A stretch of 64,000 bases of DNA from Marsupella aquatica. Lineage: Eukaryota; Marchantiophyta. The translations under genes and the position numbers were made by a program. Numbering within the stretch: position 1 is the first letter of the stretch; the number at the start of each line of letters is the position of its first letter. Shown piece by piece: positions 46,990-58,629 of the stretch. The DNA lies in contig OZ316899.1 of the NCBI GenBank assembly GCA_973895155.1, positions 1,116,001-1,180,000 on the forward strand, in the 5' to 3' direction. Below the pieces are notes generated by a model. The model was not told where the DNA came from, did no database searches, and saw nothing but the letters and a program-made list of their open reading frames with translations.

Positions 46990-47415
46990 TTGTCGTACTT
47001 TCAACGGTTCAATTCGCCACAAATGAATTGTCCGGAACCAAAATTCAGGAAATCATTCTCGATGGATTTGCTAATTGTAATCTCTCGCTCTCCGCCTGGA
47101 GACCTAGTGTCAATCCCTCTCCCAAGTCCTAAGCAACATGATCATATTTCTGAGGAATTTCTTGCCACCAGGTTTGGAATCCTTGGTGTGAGTATACGCA
47201 GAATCATGATCTCAGGATCAGATGTGGTTGTTGATGCTCATGTCACTGGAGGAGTTCGGCATTGGAGATTGTGCGGTGGTGTGAGGTACGACATTGTTAG
47301 TTTAGGGAAATTTGAGGTACCATCCTTGTTGTCAAAGGATATGATGAAAGTAGATTTGATTGATCCAAGAAACTTTTCACAAAAACGGAGACCTTCTACT
47401 GTCTCCTTTACTTGA
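46990..47415 (+). CDS. unknown ORF, 141 codons
   Basis: An open frame with a compositionally protein-like C-terminal half (FGILGVSIRRIMISGSDVVV and a beta-like Gly-Val pattern) and a stop at 47413-47415. No recognised family, intron or promoter. It could be the end of a longer broken gene on the left of element 2. Confidence 0.25.
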   Translation: MSYFQRFNSPQMNCPEPKFRKSFSMDLLIVISRSPPGDLVSIPLPSPKQHDHISEEFLATRFGILGVSIRRIMISGSDVVVDAHVTGGVRHWRLCGGVRYDIVSLGKFEVPSLLSKDMMKVDLIDPRNFSQKRRPSTVSFT

Positions 47416-47492
47416 CTAATGTTATGACCTCTATTAATCAGTTTCTCTCTCTCCTTTACTTAACTGCGGCTATGCCCTCTGCGAAATGACTC

Positions 47493-47825
47493 CTATTTGC
47501 TTAAACTAGGAGTGCAGGCTTCTGGAGCCATGAGTTCCTCGTTAAAGCACATCATTAATAATTGTTTTAACATAGAAAACTCAAAACTATCATGTTGACT
47601 CCACATCATACATCCTGGGCAAGCCCCTGTGGTTTCCTCTAGTTTAGAACTTAATTTCCTAGCGATTCTGCCTATCTGGAATGCTATCGCAACAGGGTAC
47701 TCATTTCGATTCCAACGACACCACTCTAAGATCTTTCTAAGGTCCTCCTTCCTCTTGGGTAGGCGGTACTGCGTGTAGCCTTGGGGTAACCAATCACTTG
47801 GTGGCATGGTCGCTGTTGTAAACAT
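47493..47825 (-). CDS. unknown ORF, 110 codons, opposite to element 2
   Basis: The frame begins MFTTATMPPSDWLPQGYTQY and continues with a basic helical segment (KRKEDLRKILEWCRW). It also has a CPGCMMW pair of Cys. I do not recognise it. It lies where the 5' LTR of element 2 would be expected. Confidence 0.25.
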   Translation of the reverse strand: MFTTATMPPSDWLPQGYTQYRLPKRKEDLRKILEWCRWNRNEYPVAIAFQIGRIARKLSSKLEETTGACPGCMMWSQHDSFEFSMLKQLLMMCFNEELMAPEACTPSLSK

Positions 47826-47928
47826 GTGATGCCTAGCCAGGAATCACTCGGCCAGTTAAGTGGGTAAAGCAGGACTGCACCCTAGAAACACCTTAGTATA
47901 GGGACAAAACAAGGAAAATATAAACAAT

Positions 47929-47945
47929 TAGGGGCGACCATGGAA
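47929..47945 (+). other. primer-binding-site-like sequence of element 2
   Basis: GGGGCGACCATGGAACC lies at the gag start. It shares GGCGACCAT with the sites at 60149 (Gypsy) and 52871 (element 3, minus). It overlaps the proposed ATG at 47940. Confidence 0.45.
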
Positions 47946-50900
47946 CCCGGGCCGAGGCCGGAGGTAAGGACGCTGGGGGTGAAAACTCGATTAGGGTTAG
48001 GGCGCGTTAAGCATCGGCGGCTAGGAAGGATCAACGGGAGGAAGGACCGGAAGAGGAGAGGGGTAAGGAGCGCTTGCAGGAGATGGTGGCTCATTTGCGA
48101 GCACGAACTAGGCAGACGACTACGGGAGGCAAACTACTGTCAGCTGCTTAGGCAAGCACTCGGGGAGAGAGTAGATACCGACGATCGACCTAAGGAGGGT
48201 ATGAGCAACGTCAATCAAGCGGCACATTTCTGGGGATGCCTGTTCGAACGGGAAACTGAGTACATCAAGACTTACGAGGACGAGGAATCAGAAAGGGCAG
48301 CTCGAGAACGACAGGAGCTCGCTCGATTGTGGGAGCTGCAGAAGACGGCTTTCTTAGGAGGCAAACTCATCAAGAACGAGTTCTTGTGGACTCCTACTTC
48401 CAATCAGCTCGACAATCTTCTGTTTTGCAAAGATAGCATCATCGGCATTCGAGAGGCCATCAAGAACTGCAATGACATACACTGGGAATTGAAGGGTAGC
48501 ACGGAAAGGTGGACCCAGGCAACGGTGCTAGGAGAAACCTCCACGGCAGCAGAGATGAAGAGGAAGGGAGCCGTCAACGATGAAGCCACCCCGGCAAAAA
48601 GAACGAGGTCGGCGGCACCAAGGAAGCTAGCTGAGCAGCAGAGCAGGAGGCAGGGAGAAGCCGAAGTGGAGGAGGTCGATCCCATCAATGCCATTCCAAC
48701 CAGGGATGACACCTGGAAAGGCTGGGCGGCAACCCTACCGGTGGAGGTGCAACTACATTTTGCACGGGAGGAGGATGCATGCTTTACGGCCATGCAGACC
48801 AAGAAGTACCAAGGCTTCATGGCCGGATCCGGCTTAGAGGCCTTTGTAAGATTACCATGGCTGAAGCCGGAGGTACCGGATTCAGACCTATTAGAATTCG
48901 TGGGGTCATGGGAACTCGAGACCAATTGCACGAGGATATATGGGAAGGATTTCTATCTTACTCCCAAGGTGATTGCCGAAGTGTTTGGCTTGCCAATAGG
49001 CAATAAGACCAAAGTTGATACCAGGAAGACCTTGCCTGACAAGGAGTTCCGGTCGTTCCCCGGGCCATCAACGAAGAATGGCTTCTTCCGGAACACCTGC
49101 ACCAACCAGCACATAGGAGAGATGATCGACTTCTTGCGGGTGACCATGCATTATAACTTGCCGAGGGCAGAGATCGGCAAGGCACAGGTCTATCTGGCAG
49201 AGAGGCCAGACCCAAGCCGGGACTACAACGGGTACCTCCTCAACCAATTGAAGAAGATCTTAAAGGAGGAGCAGCAAGTAATCGGCATGGGGAGCGTGTC
49301 GCGGCTTGGCTATCACATGCCGCTGTTGTGCCGGTATGCCAGAGGTCAGACCTTTGCCCCAGTACTTCCCCTGCAGGTAAGGGCACCCGAGGAAGCTCCA
49401 GCACCGAGGCCGGTAGCAGAGAAGCCTCAACCACCTGTTAGCCCTACGATCGAGCAGGTGTTTAGGCCAAGGACGGAGGACTTGCCGATACAGCAACCAG
49501 GCATGCAGAATCTGCTGAAACTACTGGAGAAAGAAAAGAGATCGGCATCGGCAACGACAACGGCAACGACAACAATGCAGGACACTGCTCTAGAGGTAGG
49601 CCTACACCGGCTTACAAGGGAAAACCCCTTTACTGGAGACAAGGAGAGGCCAGAATCCAAGCCGGGTGTTCGAATCTACGCAGGAGTCTCAAGCTCTGAA
49701 TCTGAGGCAGAATTGCCTGAAGCTCCTACGGACGAAGAGGAGAGGGAGAAGCCGGAAGTCCAAGAAGTAGAGGAGGCAGTGGAGGACTGCAGCCATGATA
49801 ACTCCGGCTATGGGTCGGACCATCACGTTCCAGGAGTAAGGACCTGTGGCCGGTTTATCCCCACACTTCCAAGGGTAGTACGAGGGGACCCCAACCAGCA
49901 GAGTAGCCCTGAGTCTCCCCCACCAGATGTTGCTCCCCCGAGCTTTGACGGCATAAAATAGACGGCGCAGGAATTTCAGGAGCGAATCAGGCAGGAAGAG
50001 GAGGCAGCCCTGGCTAGAGAAAAGGATTTACCAGGAGGAGACTGGCCGGAGGACATCAAGCGGCTAGCCAAAAAAGGAAGCAAACCTCTAGCCACGATTG
50101 AAGAGATCCGCAAGACGGCTTGGGAGCAGAGGCCGCGGTGGATGATGCCGATGACTTCTACTTCCTCCACCTATGCTAAAGACAGAGCCATGGAGTACGG
50201 GGAGATGTGTGGAGAATTGGCGCTCAGCATATTTGGGGAGGAGTTGGAGCAGGGACCCTTTTTCCAGAGGGAGATGTTGGAGAAGCGCCAATTAGAAGAA
50301 GCGGTGGCCTTGGAAAGAAGCAAGAAGGACGAGGTCATCCATCGGCTTAGGAAAGGGAAGCCAAAATCAAGGACCTGAGGGTGGCCAAGAAAGCCCAAGA
50401 TGAGCTGCGGATTAAGCGGCATGAGCTAAATATCATGCAGGGCCAGTTGGATACCGCACAATCTGATAATCGGATGATCGAGAATCTACTGACGCGGACC
50501 CAAGGAGAATTGGCCGACGCAATCAAGGATAGGGAGAAATGGAAGAAGGAGCTGAGGAATGCAGAGGAGGCCCACATAACATCCAACAACCGGGCCATGG
50601 CGGAGACCCAAAGAAAGGAATGGGCGTTGAAGGGGGAGCTCGAGAAAATCCGCGGAGCCCTTGAGCAGAAGGAGGCCGAGTTAGGGAAATCCTATCAAGG
50701 GATTATGGCGCTGCAGCAGGAGCTTGCGCCCCTGACGGCCAGCTTCAAGGCCGACCTACGGGAGAAGGACGAGATGCTCGATCAGACTTACGCCAAGATG
50801 AACCAGATGGAGTCTGTCATCATTGCAGAGCTCGACAAGGAGCTAAGAGCAACCCGGGAGGAGAGGGCTACCACCAAGAAGGAATTGGAGGAAGCCCACA

Positions 50901-51597
50901 GGGAATTGGAGGAAGCCAAAAACGAGCTAGAAGAGGCGCGCAAGGACTTGGATGAGACCCAGGAGGAGTTGGAGGAAATCACGAGGAAGATGGAGAACCT
51001 ACAGCGGCGGGCCGACAACCAAACAAAGCGGCTGAAGAAAAACAAGCCGCAGTATTTAAGTGCTTGTCTTCATCAGGCCCAACTCCAATTGGGGCAACCA
51101 AGTTACCAGGAGTGGTACTGGCCGAAGAACAAGCCGCGCCACCTGCACCAGTGCCGGAAGTAAGTGGGAAGGGGAAGGGACCAGCTGCCGAACCAGAAAA
51201 GAAGAAGAAGCGGAAACCTTCAGGGTCAAGGAGTAATACGACTCCACAGGCCGTGGTGACCAAGGAGGTAGACCCAGCACCAACCTCCGGCATGAACACG
51301 GCAATAGATCCCGCTATCACCAAAGGTGGGGATGGTGCGGCCCAAGCCGAACTACTCAGTAATGAGGCCGGTATCCCAGATCCGCCTCTTGAGCAGGCCG
51401 GGGAGACCGTAGCCGAGGCTGAGGCCATAGCCGAGAATGATTCCTGAGCCAATGCCGATGCCGATGGTGGACCCAGTCAGGCCGATGGAGAGTTGACTCA
51501 GTCAAGGGCAGGTAATCTGTCAGAAAACAAACCTACGGCAGTGGCTGAGGAGGAAGCATTGGGGGCGTCCATTGAGGATCCACCACCGGTGTCGTGA
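47940..51597 (+). pseudogene. element 2 gag-like coiled-coil protein, decayed (~1,220 codons)
   Basis: The frame from ATG 47940 runs to 49961, where TAG interrupts it. It continues in frame to about 50350 and shifts by one base in a G/A run. It runs on through 51163, shifts again near 51055, meets TGA at 51445-51447, and ends at TGA 51595-51597. The N-terminal ~80 residues are very basic. The globular domain (about residues 290-470) has KYQGFMAGSGLEAFVRLPW, LLEFVGSWE, IAEVFGLPIG, GFFRNTC and GEMIDFLRVTMH, in the same order as elements 1 and 3. A Pro/Ala and acidic linker is followed by about 250 residues of strong heptad coiled coil (ELEEAHRELEEAKNELEEAR) and a Lys-rich tail. No enzyme motif. 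Likely a structural Gag-like protein of a non-autonomous retroelement. Confidence 0.65.
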
Positions 51598-51635
51598 CGG
51601 TGCAAGGGCGCCGTTCCTTTTAGGAAGGGCGGACG

Positions 51636-51650
51636 TGGAGGGAGGAGGCG
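51636..51650 (+). other. polypurine tract and proposed 3' LTR start of element 2
   Basis: TGGAGGGAGGAGGCG directly precedes TGAGTGGGCAGG at 51651. A purine run followed by TG is the expected start of a 3' LTR. No matching 5' LTR is seen before 47929. Confidence 0.45.
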
Positions 51651-52486
51651 TGAGTGGGCAGGGCGGGCGCTGATCTCCAAGTTTAGGATTAGGATCAGGA
51701 CCAGGAGCGGCCCTGACACTTAGCTTAGTGGGATTGCGGTTCCACTGGTAGGAACAACACTTGTGCTCCTGCCTTGCTGTACATAGGTAAATCCGGGCAG
51801 GTAGATTACTGTTAGGTAGATTAGGCTTATGCTGCAAAGAATTAGGCGGATCCACTACTAGGATAAGTACTTGGGCAGCGGGGAGCTCTTCTTTAGCAAG
51901 TTTTTAGTTTGCACCAGCCGGGCTGGGATCAAGTAGTAAGAGAAGCTCTCGGTTAGTCATACAGTGACCCTTGTGTATATTCATGTTTCCTCATGCCTAA
52001 GAGCTGAATAGAGTTGGCCTCACGGCTTAGTTCGCAGAGCTTGTGTATGAGATGTACTGTTTGTATGACAAGTGCATGGTATGACTCAGTCAGAAGGAGT
52101 CATTTTGCTATTTGTGTGTCGCATTAACTTGTGTGAAGAGTGCCCACATCAACTAATAGAGGAAGGAAAGTAAGCAGGGGAGTGAGAGTTGGATGTGTCG
52201 AGCTGAGAGAGGTCTTAGCGGCTTAACCAAGCCTATTGGGGATCATTCCGGCGGCGGAATCCAAACATACCTAACAAGACGGAGGGGAAGACAAGGGAAG
52301 GCCTAGATTAGGCCGGCTACGTATCTCATGACCCGATGAAGGATCTGTCCAGTATATGTGTGTAATAATAGTAGTAGTAGAAGAAGGTTAGCAGCGTCCC
52401 ATGCCGCTAAGCCGCGGAAACGGCCTCGCCAAGCGCAAAACCTGTGGGAATCGGCTTGAGCTGGGGGGTTTCTTGGGTTTAGGGAG
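51651..52486 (+). other. element 2 3' non-coding region (proposed LTR, truncated)
   Basis: Non-coding. The motif GGCGGCGGAATCCAAACATACCTA at about 52251-52272 closely matches the motif in both terminal repeats of element 1. A TAATAATAGTAGTAGTAGAAG microsatellite lies at about 52363-52385. The right end is not defined and is probably cut where element 3 sequence begins. Confidence 0.45.
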
Positions 52487-52759
52487 TCATGGGACGCACC
52501 ACAAAACACTACTCCGAACAGAGGATTGCAAATGAATCGCCCGCCTCCTCACGTTCCAGGTTCCGCCATGCGCTTCTCGAAGTACCAACTCGGTGTGTGT
52601 GGGCGTGGTGTAAGCGATTATCATAACATCGCCTTCTTGTGCATTGCTCCTCCCGTTGGCCAGTATCGAGTGCTCTTTCTCGTTCAGTGTCGTTATGATT
52701 GCTGCTTCGGCATCTTTCTCGAAATAGAACAACGTCCAGAACTCCTTTGGTGAGTTCAT
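52487..52759 (-). pseudogene. element 3, start of second internal region (gag N-terminus, truncated)
   Basis: The ATG at 52759 lies about 100 bp after the primer-binding-like site, as expected for a gag start. The ~90-codon frame has FWTLFYFEKDAEAAI and a DVMIIAYTTPTHTELV segment. It presumably gives the N-terminus missing from the 58399 copy. No recognised domain. Confidence 0.45.
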
Positions 52760-52860
52760 GTCACCCGTTCGCCCTTCTTGATTTGCTCTTCTCTCTCCTG
52801 GTTCGGACTGCTGGTCGTAGCAGTTGCTCCTCTCTCGGAACCCTCAACGAGGCGTTCCCT

Positions 52861-52873
52861 AGTATGGTCGCCA
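52861..52873 (-). other. primer-binding-site-like sequence of element 3
   Basis: TGGCGACCATACT on the minus strand, four bases after the LTR end ACA. It is identical over 13 bases to the Gypsy site at 60149. Confidence 0.65.
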
Positions 52874-52877
52874 AAAA

Positions 52878-54866
52878 TGTTAAATGCCCAGTTTGACTTG
52901 CAATTAACGGACGTCTAACTGCCTTCTTCGCAGTATCTCCCGCTTAAATGATCAACCGACCTTCTAGCGGGGTACTCCCCTCTTCCTCTATATAGTCCCC
53001 GTAAGTGAATCCTACCAAGTGCTCTATAATGTCTAACTCTTCCTTCCACTTCTTGGGCACGACTACTTCAGTCAACACCAGACCCTCCCTGTAGATGATC
53101 TCGATAAACCCACACCAGTAGCGGTAAGTAATTAGACAGATGGGAATACTCTCCTGGCGTAACGCTTGGGTAATCAGGTGGGAACCGATGGACAGATCCA
53201 CAATTCCAGTGGTCTTAACTTAATCAAGGAGCAAGGCTTGTCCGCCTTACTGTCTACATTCATGGTTGTTATAGTAGCAGTGACCGGGTTAGGTCCTGCT
53301 GTCCCTCAATCGTCCTTCCTGGCAATCGATCTGTCTTTGGCTAAATCAAGCAATTTAAATAGAGGTATCCGTAGTAGGAACCCAAGTTTAACGGTTGACC
53401 CTGTATGTTGAAGGTGTACGACGACCAAGGTCACGTCCTGGATACACACAATCTCCAACCAGACCTTGCTTCCCACGAGCTGTCTGTTAAATTGTTGCCT
53501 TAACGTGCTAAACCGTAAGGTCCTCACTCGTAGTGAGACGATTTCCATTCATCCCAGCGATTTATGATTAATCGACTTAACACATGTTCCTAACGAGTAC
53601 TTCGCGCGAACTCCCATAACCGCACTCCTCGACTCTCAGTATTAATCACGAATGCCTCTCCTTCTTTGAATGACTTTCAAAGTTACTGCTTCTTCTGACT
53701 TGATTCACAACATTCTTCCAACGTTGACTCTGGACTCTTACTCACCGCTCAAGCACAAGGTAACGAAGTTCCTCTGCACTCTATTGCATTCATACACATC
53801 TCTTTATAATCGAAAACTACTCAAAACGAGTAGGGACACTAATACAAAACGCTGGTAATCTTGAGGTGAGTCCGGCTCTACCTCTCAACCAAGCTCCTAG
53901 CAAAAAGTGACAGAGCGCCTAGCGCTCCACAGCCTCTAAATACCTATGCCTCGCGTCCGTTCTATGCTGAGGTTTCTAACTACTTTCCGGGGTGCACCGA
54001 CTTCAGTTGGACGGTTCGCCCTTCAGCCGCGGTCTCCTGCACTAATCTGCCAAGAAACTCTAACTGTCTCCTGCCAAGAACGATGAGCGAGCCAAGAACC
54101 GTGTTTACATGTCAAGAAGAATCCCGTGGTTACTGAACTGTGCAATGACGCCTTTGATTCTCTTCTTTGATGGCGCCTGAACTGGAAGCTTCCGGACTTT
54201 CGATCGCCAATCCTGCTAAGTGTGAAACAACATTTAGGTTATCGTCCCCTTCCTTAGCGGTAGTCGCTTTGTTGGCGACGATTACTTGACCGGCGGTGAT
54301 TAATTGCCATGCAATCCGTTGATCGCGGTTGTTATCCCGCCTTAGTACCAGATTCCACTTCTTCCGCATGACATTTCTGCAGAATTCCTCAATGGCCCCG
54401 CTGGTCGTGAATCGCTGACGAAACTCTTCGCCCTTCATTCCAAACAATTGTTGCCCGGCCTCATCCCAGACACGACAGCTCCCTTCTTTCATCCGAATGG
54501 TGAACATAAACATAAGCACTCCTTCGCCTAGCGGTTTACACCTATGCCCTACTCAATTTTGGCTAATAGGGGTTCCCATGTCGGTCCCCTCTTGTCTTTT
54601 CTGTCGAGCCCTTGTGCCTAAGGCACAGACCTTGCCATCTGCTAGAAAGCCATCGCAACCTTCATAACAGAACTCTACTCCTATCCGGCCACTAATCGCG
54701 ATGATCGTCGCCTCCCCTAATTCTAGCCTTTCTGCCATTCTAACAGGATGCAATGAACTGCTACCGGTCCTTGCGTGCTGCTCCCTAAATACCCTGGATT
54801 AACTTCTGGCTGACGCTTCTAAGACTAAAGGACTATAATTTAACCGGTGTAATGTTACCGTTTACA
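52878..54866 (-). repeat. element 3 full LTR (1,989 bp)
   Basis: Begins TGTAAACGGTAAC right after the purine run AAAGGAGGA and ends TTTAACA before a TGG primer site. A minus-strand open stretch at 54130-54519 (FRQRFTTSGAIEEFCRNV) and one at 54553-54753 lie inside it; neither is a known family. A GAGCGCCTAGCGCTC palindrome lies at 53913-53927. Confidence 0.65.
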
Positions 54867-54928
54867 TCCTCCTTTACTTACCTACGGACTCACCCTCGAT
54901 GTCCGTATTGCTCGGTAATCGTTGCTGC

Positions 54929-57900
54929 TTATTTGACTCCATTGCCCCCGCTAACTCCTGGTTTCTTAATTGGGGTGATCTGTGTTCGGACTTGTGCGTT
55001 GAGCTTCCTCACCTCCGACCTGAGATCTAGAATAGATCTTTCCTTGTCTTCCAATTCTTGCGACAATTGGTCATGCTCTGACCTGAGCTGTTCCAGCTCC
55101 CCGTTCACTTTGTCCCCCTCTGGTCGTTGTTTCAAGGCGTCTGCAAGTTGTACTTCTAATTGACCGATCCTACTTTCGGTTGCTTCTTTATACCTTGCGG
55201 TCTCCAGCGTGGATTCTCCTTAAGCCGTCGTCGGATCCCCTTGTAAGGTGGCTTGGCTGAGTTGTGTATCCAGATCCTTGATTTTATGCTTCAGTTCTTC
55301 TACACGTTGGCGTTCGACTTCCCACTTGCTGGCTATGCTCTGTTGCTATGCTGCTTCTTCTTTGAGTTGGAGTCTCAACTTCTCGATCTCCTTTAGCTTC
55401 TCTATACCCTGCTCCGTCTGTAGGTTGGCTTTTCGTTTCTCCATCTTTACCGTGGTAATCATTGCTCGGATGGCCGCGATTACTTCCCTATAGTTGCTTG
55501 TTAACCCCCTTGCTTGTATCTTCTCGATGCCCAGGAATTCGGCTAAGTCTTTGATGGCTGTTTCTTCGTGCCTCCATCCTCGTTCACTAGTCGCTAATCG
55601 ATCATTTTCTTGTAACAACTTTGCATTTCGGGTGAGTAACTTCTTAATCGTCCCTTCGGCCTCTACTGCCCATTTTGTCGATTCTTCCTGCTGGGCTAAC
55701 TTCCTTGCCATGTCTTCTTCCTGCTTGTCCCACTGCAACTGTAATAGAGCACTTTGTATCCCCTGATAAATTGACATCTGACTGACAATCTGTCCCACCA
55801 TGACGTTGAAAATGCTATTCTTTTGTACCATTTCGATCTCAGCTTGTAGCCCTTCCAATCCTCCCTCCTGTAGTACTAGTTGTGCCTCTTTTTCTCTAAT
55901 CGCTGATAAAGTGTAATTAAGATCCTCGTCTTCAATCGCTGCCGTCGAGTACTTCCTGGTTTCAACTGGTCCCTCCTGGTCCTTCGTTGGTGGTTGCTCC
56001 GTGACCGTCCTCCTCGTTACTCGCATTGGCGATCGATCATCTCCTAGTTGATTATCTTCCTCGTATGCATTGTCGTCCTGCCTTGCGCTCTTGCGCTTCT
56101 TGGTCGGTTCGACCTTCTCTGTCTTGTCTGCGGTCTTGGGTCGTGCTACTGCTGGACTTCCTCTCTTGCTACCTCCTTCCTTTAGTTGACTTCCTATTAA
56201 AACTTGAAAATGCGATTCAATTTCTACCGGCAAACTGCTCTGGCTACTTATTAATCGCTGAGCTCGCTTAATCGCCGAATGGAATCCCTCATAAAAAAAT
56301 GCTGACCAGTTCTTTTGCTTACCACTCCCTTCTTCCACGATTTTTATCATGAATCGTGGGTACTCTGACCTAGGTCATTTCCAATGCACGGCATGGGTAA
56401 CGAATTCTAACCTTTCTTTGATTCTCTCATTAGTGCAGTGTTTGGTCTGATAGCCTCGTGTGTCATCTACCTCCTTGTGTTGTGGAAATGAGGCGGGCTG
56501 CCAGGTCTTCCCCATCCGCTTCTTAATTTCCGCTCCTCGCTCTGGCAAACTGAATAACTCACGCAATGTCCGATGGTCGGTCTTGATGATTTGCCCCCTG
56601 CATCTCCCTTGGTTCTCGGTGGGCCTCCACGTGGAGATGAATTCGCTGTAGTCCTCGGCTTGTAGCTCAGTTGGAACACTCCACGTCGAATTCACGAAAT
56701 CCTCAAATCCTTGCGAACGTAAGAACTTCCGGTGAGTTGGGTCTCTCATGTTCTTCAAGATATGGGGCTCCATCTTTTCGAATTTAAGCACATGGAAAAC
56801 TTCCCTCGGACGGGCTCTACTCGATCCAACTGACTTCTTCTTCTGGACTGTTGTTTCGTTGCCAAGCTCTTCTTCCTCGCTGGCTGAGCTACTCTCTTCT
56901 TTTTCCTCCTCGGGTTCGATTATCTTGGCCTTCTTCTTCTCTGAATCGGTCGCTCTCCTCTTGGGCCGTTCCTCGTTAATAAATTTCACCTTGTTCGGGT
57001 GAGTTCTCTTCGTGTCGGGAGGCGTCGATTTCTCAAGTATGGCTGCTGTGACTGCCGCAATCTCCACCTCCGGGTCGGTTTTGGTCAGCCAATCTGCAAG
57101 CGTAAATTTTTGTTTTACCTGCGGTCCTTCGTTCCCCACTGACAGCACCTCCGACCTCTCGACCTGAACTTCCGGTACCTTGATCGGCACTTCCTCTTCT
57201 GCTTTGACATCCTGCCGCTTGGACCCCGGCTCCATTTCGAGTTCTTGCTCTCCCATTTCCGTCTCCGCTCCTGCTATACTATCGGCGATCGGTGGCTGCT
57301 TCCCGACGACTCCTTGATCGTTAATAGTCGTGTCCGCGAGGACTTCTTGCACCTCTGTTTCTATTTCTTCCGCATGTTCTTCTTCTGTGTATGACGTCGT
57401 TCCTTCCATGGCTGGCGTTTCTAGCAGTTGTGCCATCGTCGTGCGTTTCCTGGGGTACTCGTCTGCAAATTTGCCTGCTCTCTTGACGGTTACTACCTTC
57501 ATTCCTACAGGCAATGTGTAATATTTGCTCCCCACTCTTGTCCACTCGAACCTCAGTGCTCGTTGATAGCCGCTCCACTCTGCAGTTGCTCGTAGCTTCC
57601 GCGCCAACCGCAAATAGGGTTTCCATCTTAGCAACTCCCCCGCTGATAGGGGTATTTGATTCTCGGACTCCCCCGTCTCGTAAGCTTTTAGAAGCACATG
57701 TAATTTTCCCGTGGCGTAGTTCTCTATGCACGGTATTGAGTTAGGTCCTATCGGTATCCGATCCACAATCCAGGTGGATGATTTTCCATGAGTACACCCT
57801 ACGATCACTACCCTATACGGAAATCGTTCCCGCTCTTCTTCCTGTCCTTTCGTTAGTTTGTATTTCCAATCATGAACTTAAAATATTCCCAATAGATCTT

Positions 57901-58399
57901 CTGCTGCTAGTATAATTGATTTGATTTGGCTTGTCTTCGCTGAACTAAACGGTCCGCTTGATGGGACTACTTCATTCATGTAATCTGCTAGCGTACATCC
58001 CTTAATCGCTGCTGTCCGTACTTGTTCGTTTGTTCGGTCCCTTCGCTGCTGTCGATAGTGGTTAGAGGTGGTACTTGGCCTGGCCAGGCGAGCCAAGGAC
58101 GGTCCTGTGTGCGCTGGTAGTTCTTCCCCTTCTGTGGTCTCCGCCGCTGCGGGGTAGGGAGCCACGCTTATACAAGCCACGACTCTGGGAGATGATTGGT
58201 ACTCCCCTAACCCTACTTGATTCTGGTTTCTTGTAGCTGTTAACGGTTGATAGCGGTCGCTATCCTCGGCCCGTGTTGGTACTGCATCGTGGTCATTTCC
58301 GTCGTCGTCTTCGTCCAGGTAGTCGTTAACCGTGCTTTCTACCTCCCGCAAGTACATGTCGTTTCTAACGTGATATGTCTTCATTTTGTTCCCGTTCAT
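54929..58399 (-). pseudogene. element 3 gag-like coiled-coil protein; one 1,157-codon frame with four nonsense codons
   Basis: The single frame from 58399 to 54929 has no frameshift. It is cut only by TAA 57878-57880, TGA 56375-56377, TAG 55346-55348 and TAA 55220-55222. N-terminal acidic segment; then a domain with VIVGCTHGKSSTWIVDRIP and LRWKPYLRLARKL; an acidic/Lys-rich linker. The conserved globular domain follows: SQGFEDFVNSTW, EFISTWRP, LRELFSLPERG, GYQTKHC, ERLEFVTHAVH, then NWSAFFYEGFHSAIKR. After another basic linker comes a long coiled coil to the C-terminus (ELEQLRSEHDQLSQELEDKE). Motif order matches elements 1 and 2. No protease, RT or integrase. Each stop could derive from CAA, CGA or CAG by one C-to-T change. 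Confidence 0.7.
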
Positions 58400-58419
58400 C
58401 AGCTGCTGCTCGCTGCCGT

Positions 58420-58594
58420 CTAATCGCGATGATCGTCGCCTCCCCTAATTCTAGCCTTTCTGCCATTCTAACAGGATGCAATGAACTGCTACCGGTCCTT
58501 GCGTGCTGCTCCCTAAATACCCTGGATTAACTTCTGGCTGACGCTTCTAAGACTAAAGGACTATAATTTAACCGGTGTAATGTTACCGTTTACA
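58420..58594 (-). repeat. element 3 partial 5' LTR, 175 bp identical to 54692-54866
   Basis: Starts TGTAAACGGTAAC on the minus strand and matches the full LTR without a difference that I can see. Sequence then changes abruptly to the gag-like region. Confidence 0.85.
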
Positions 58595-58629
58595 GGAACC
58601 ACATCCGGAACTGATTTGGTTCTGTCCGA

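Larger units (their letters stand above)
52487..58594 (-). mobile_element. element 3: LTR-internal-LTR-internal tandem of a gag-only retroelement
   Basis: Reading the minus strand: a partial LTR (58594-58420), the gag-like ORF (58399-54929), a polypurine tract AAAGGAGGA, a full LTR (54866-52878, TG...CA, 1,989 bp), a primer-binding-like site (52873-52861), and a second internal region starting with ATG at 52759. The last part is truncated near 52487. The two LTR copies share 175 bp that are identical as read. The first LTR is missing its 3' part and the true gag start, so a deletion has joined LTR to gag. Order LTR-int-LTR-int implies unequal recombination or tandem insertion. Confidence 0.7.

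Noticed and set aside
47940-51597. Element 2 as a host myosin- or kinesin-like coiled-coil gene
   Set aside because: The globular domain matches elements 1 and 3, there is a primer-site-like start and a purine tract at the end, and no motor motif is present.
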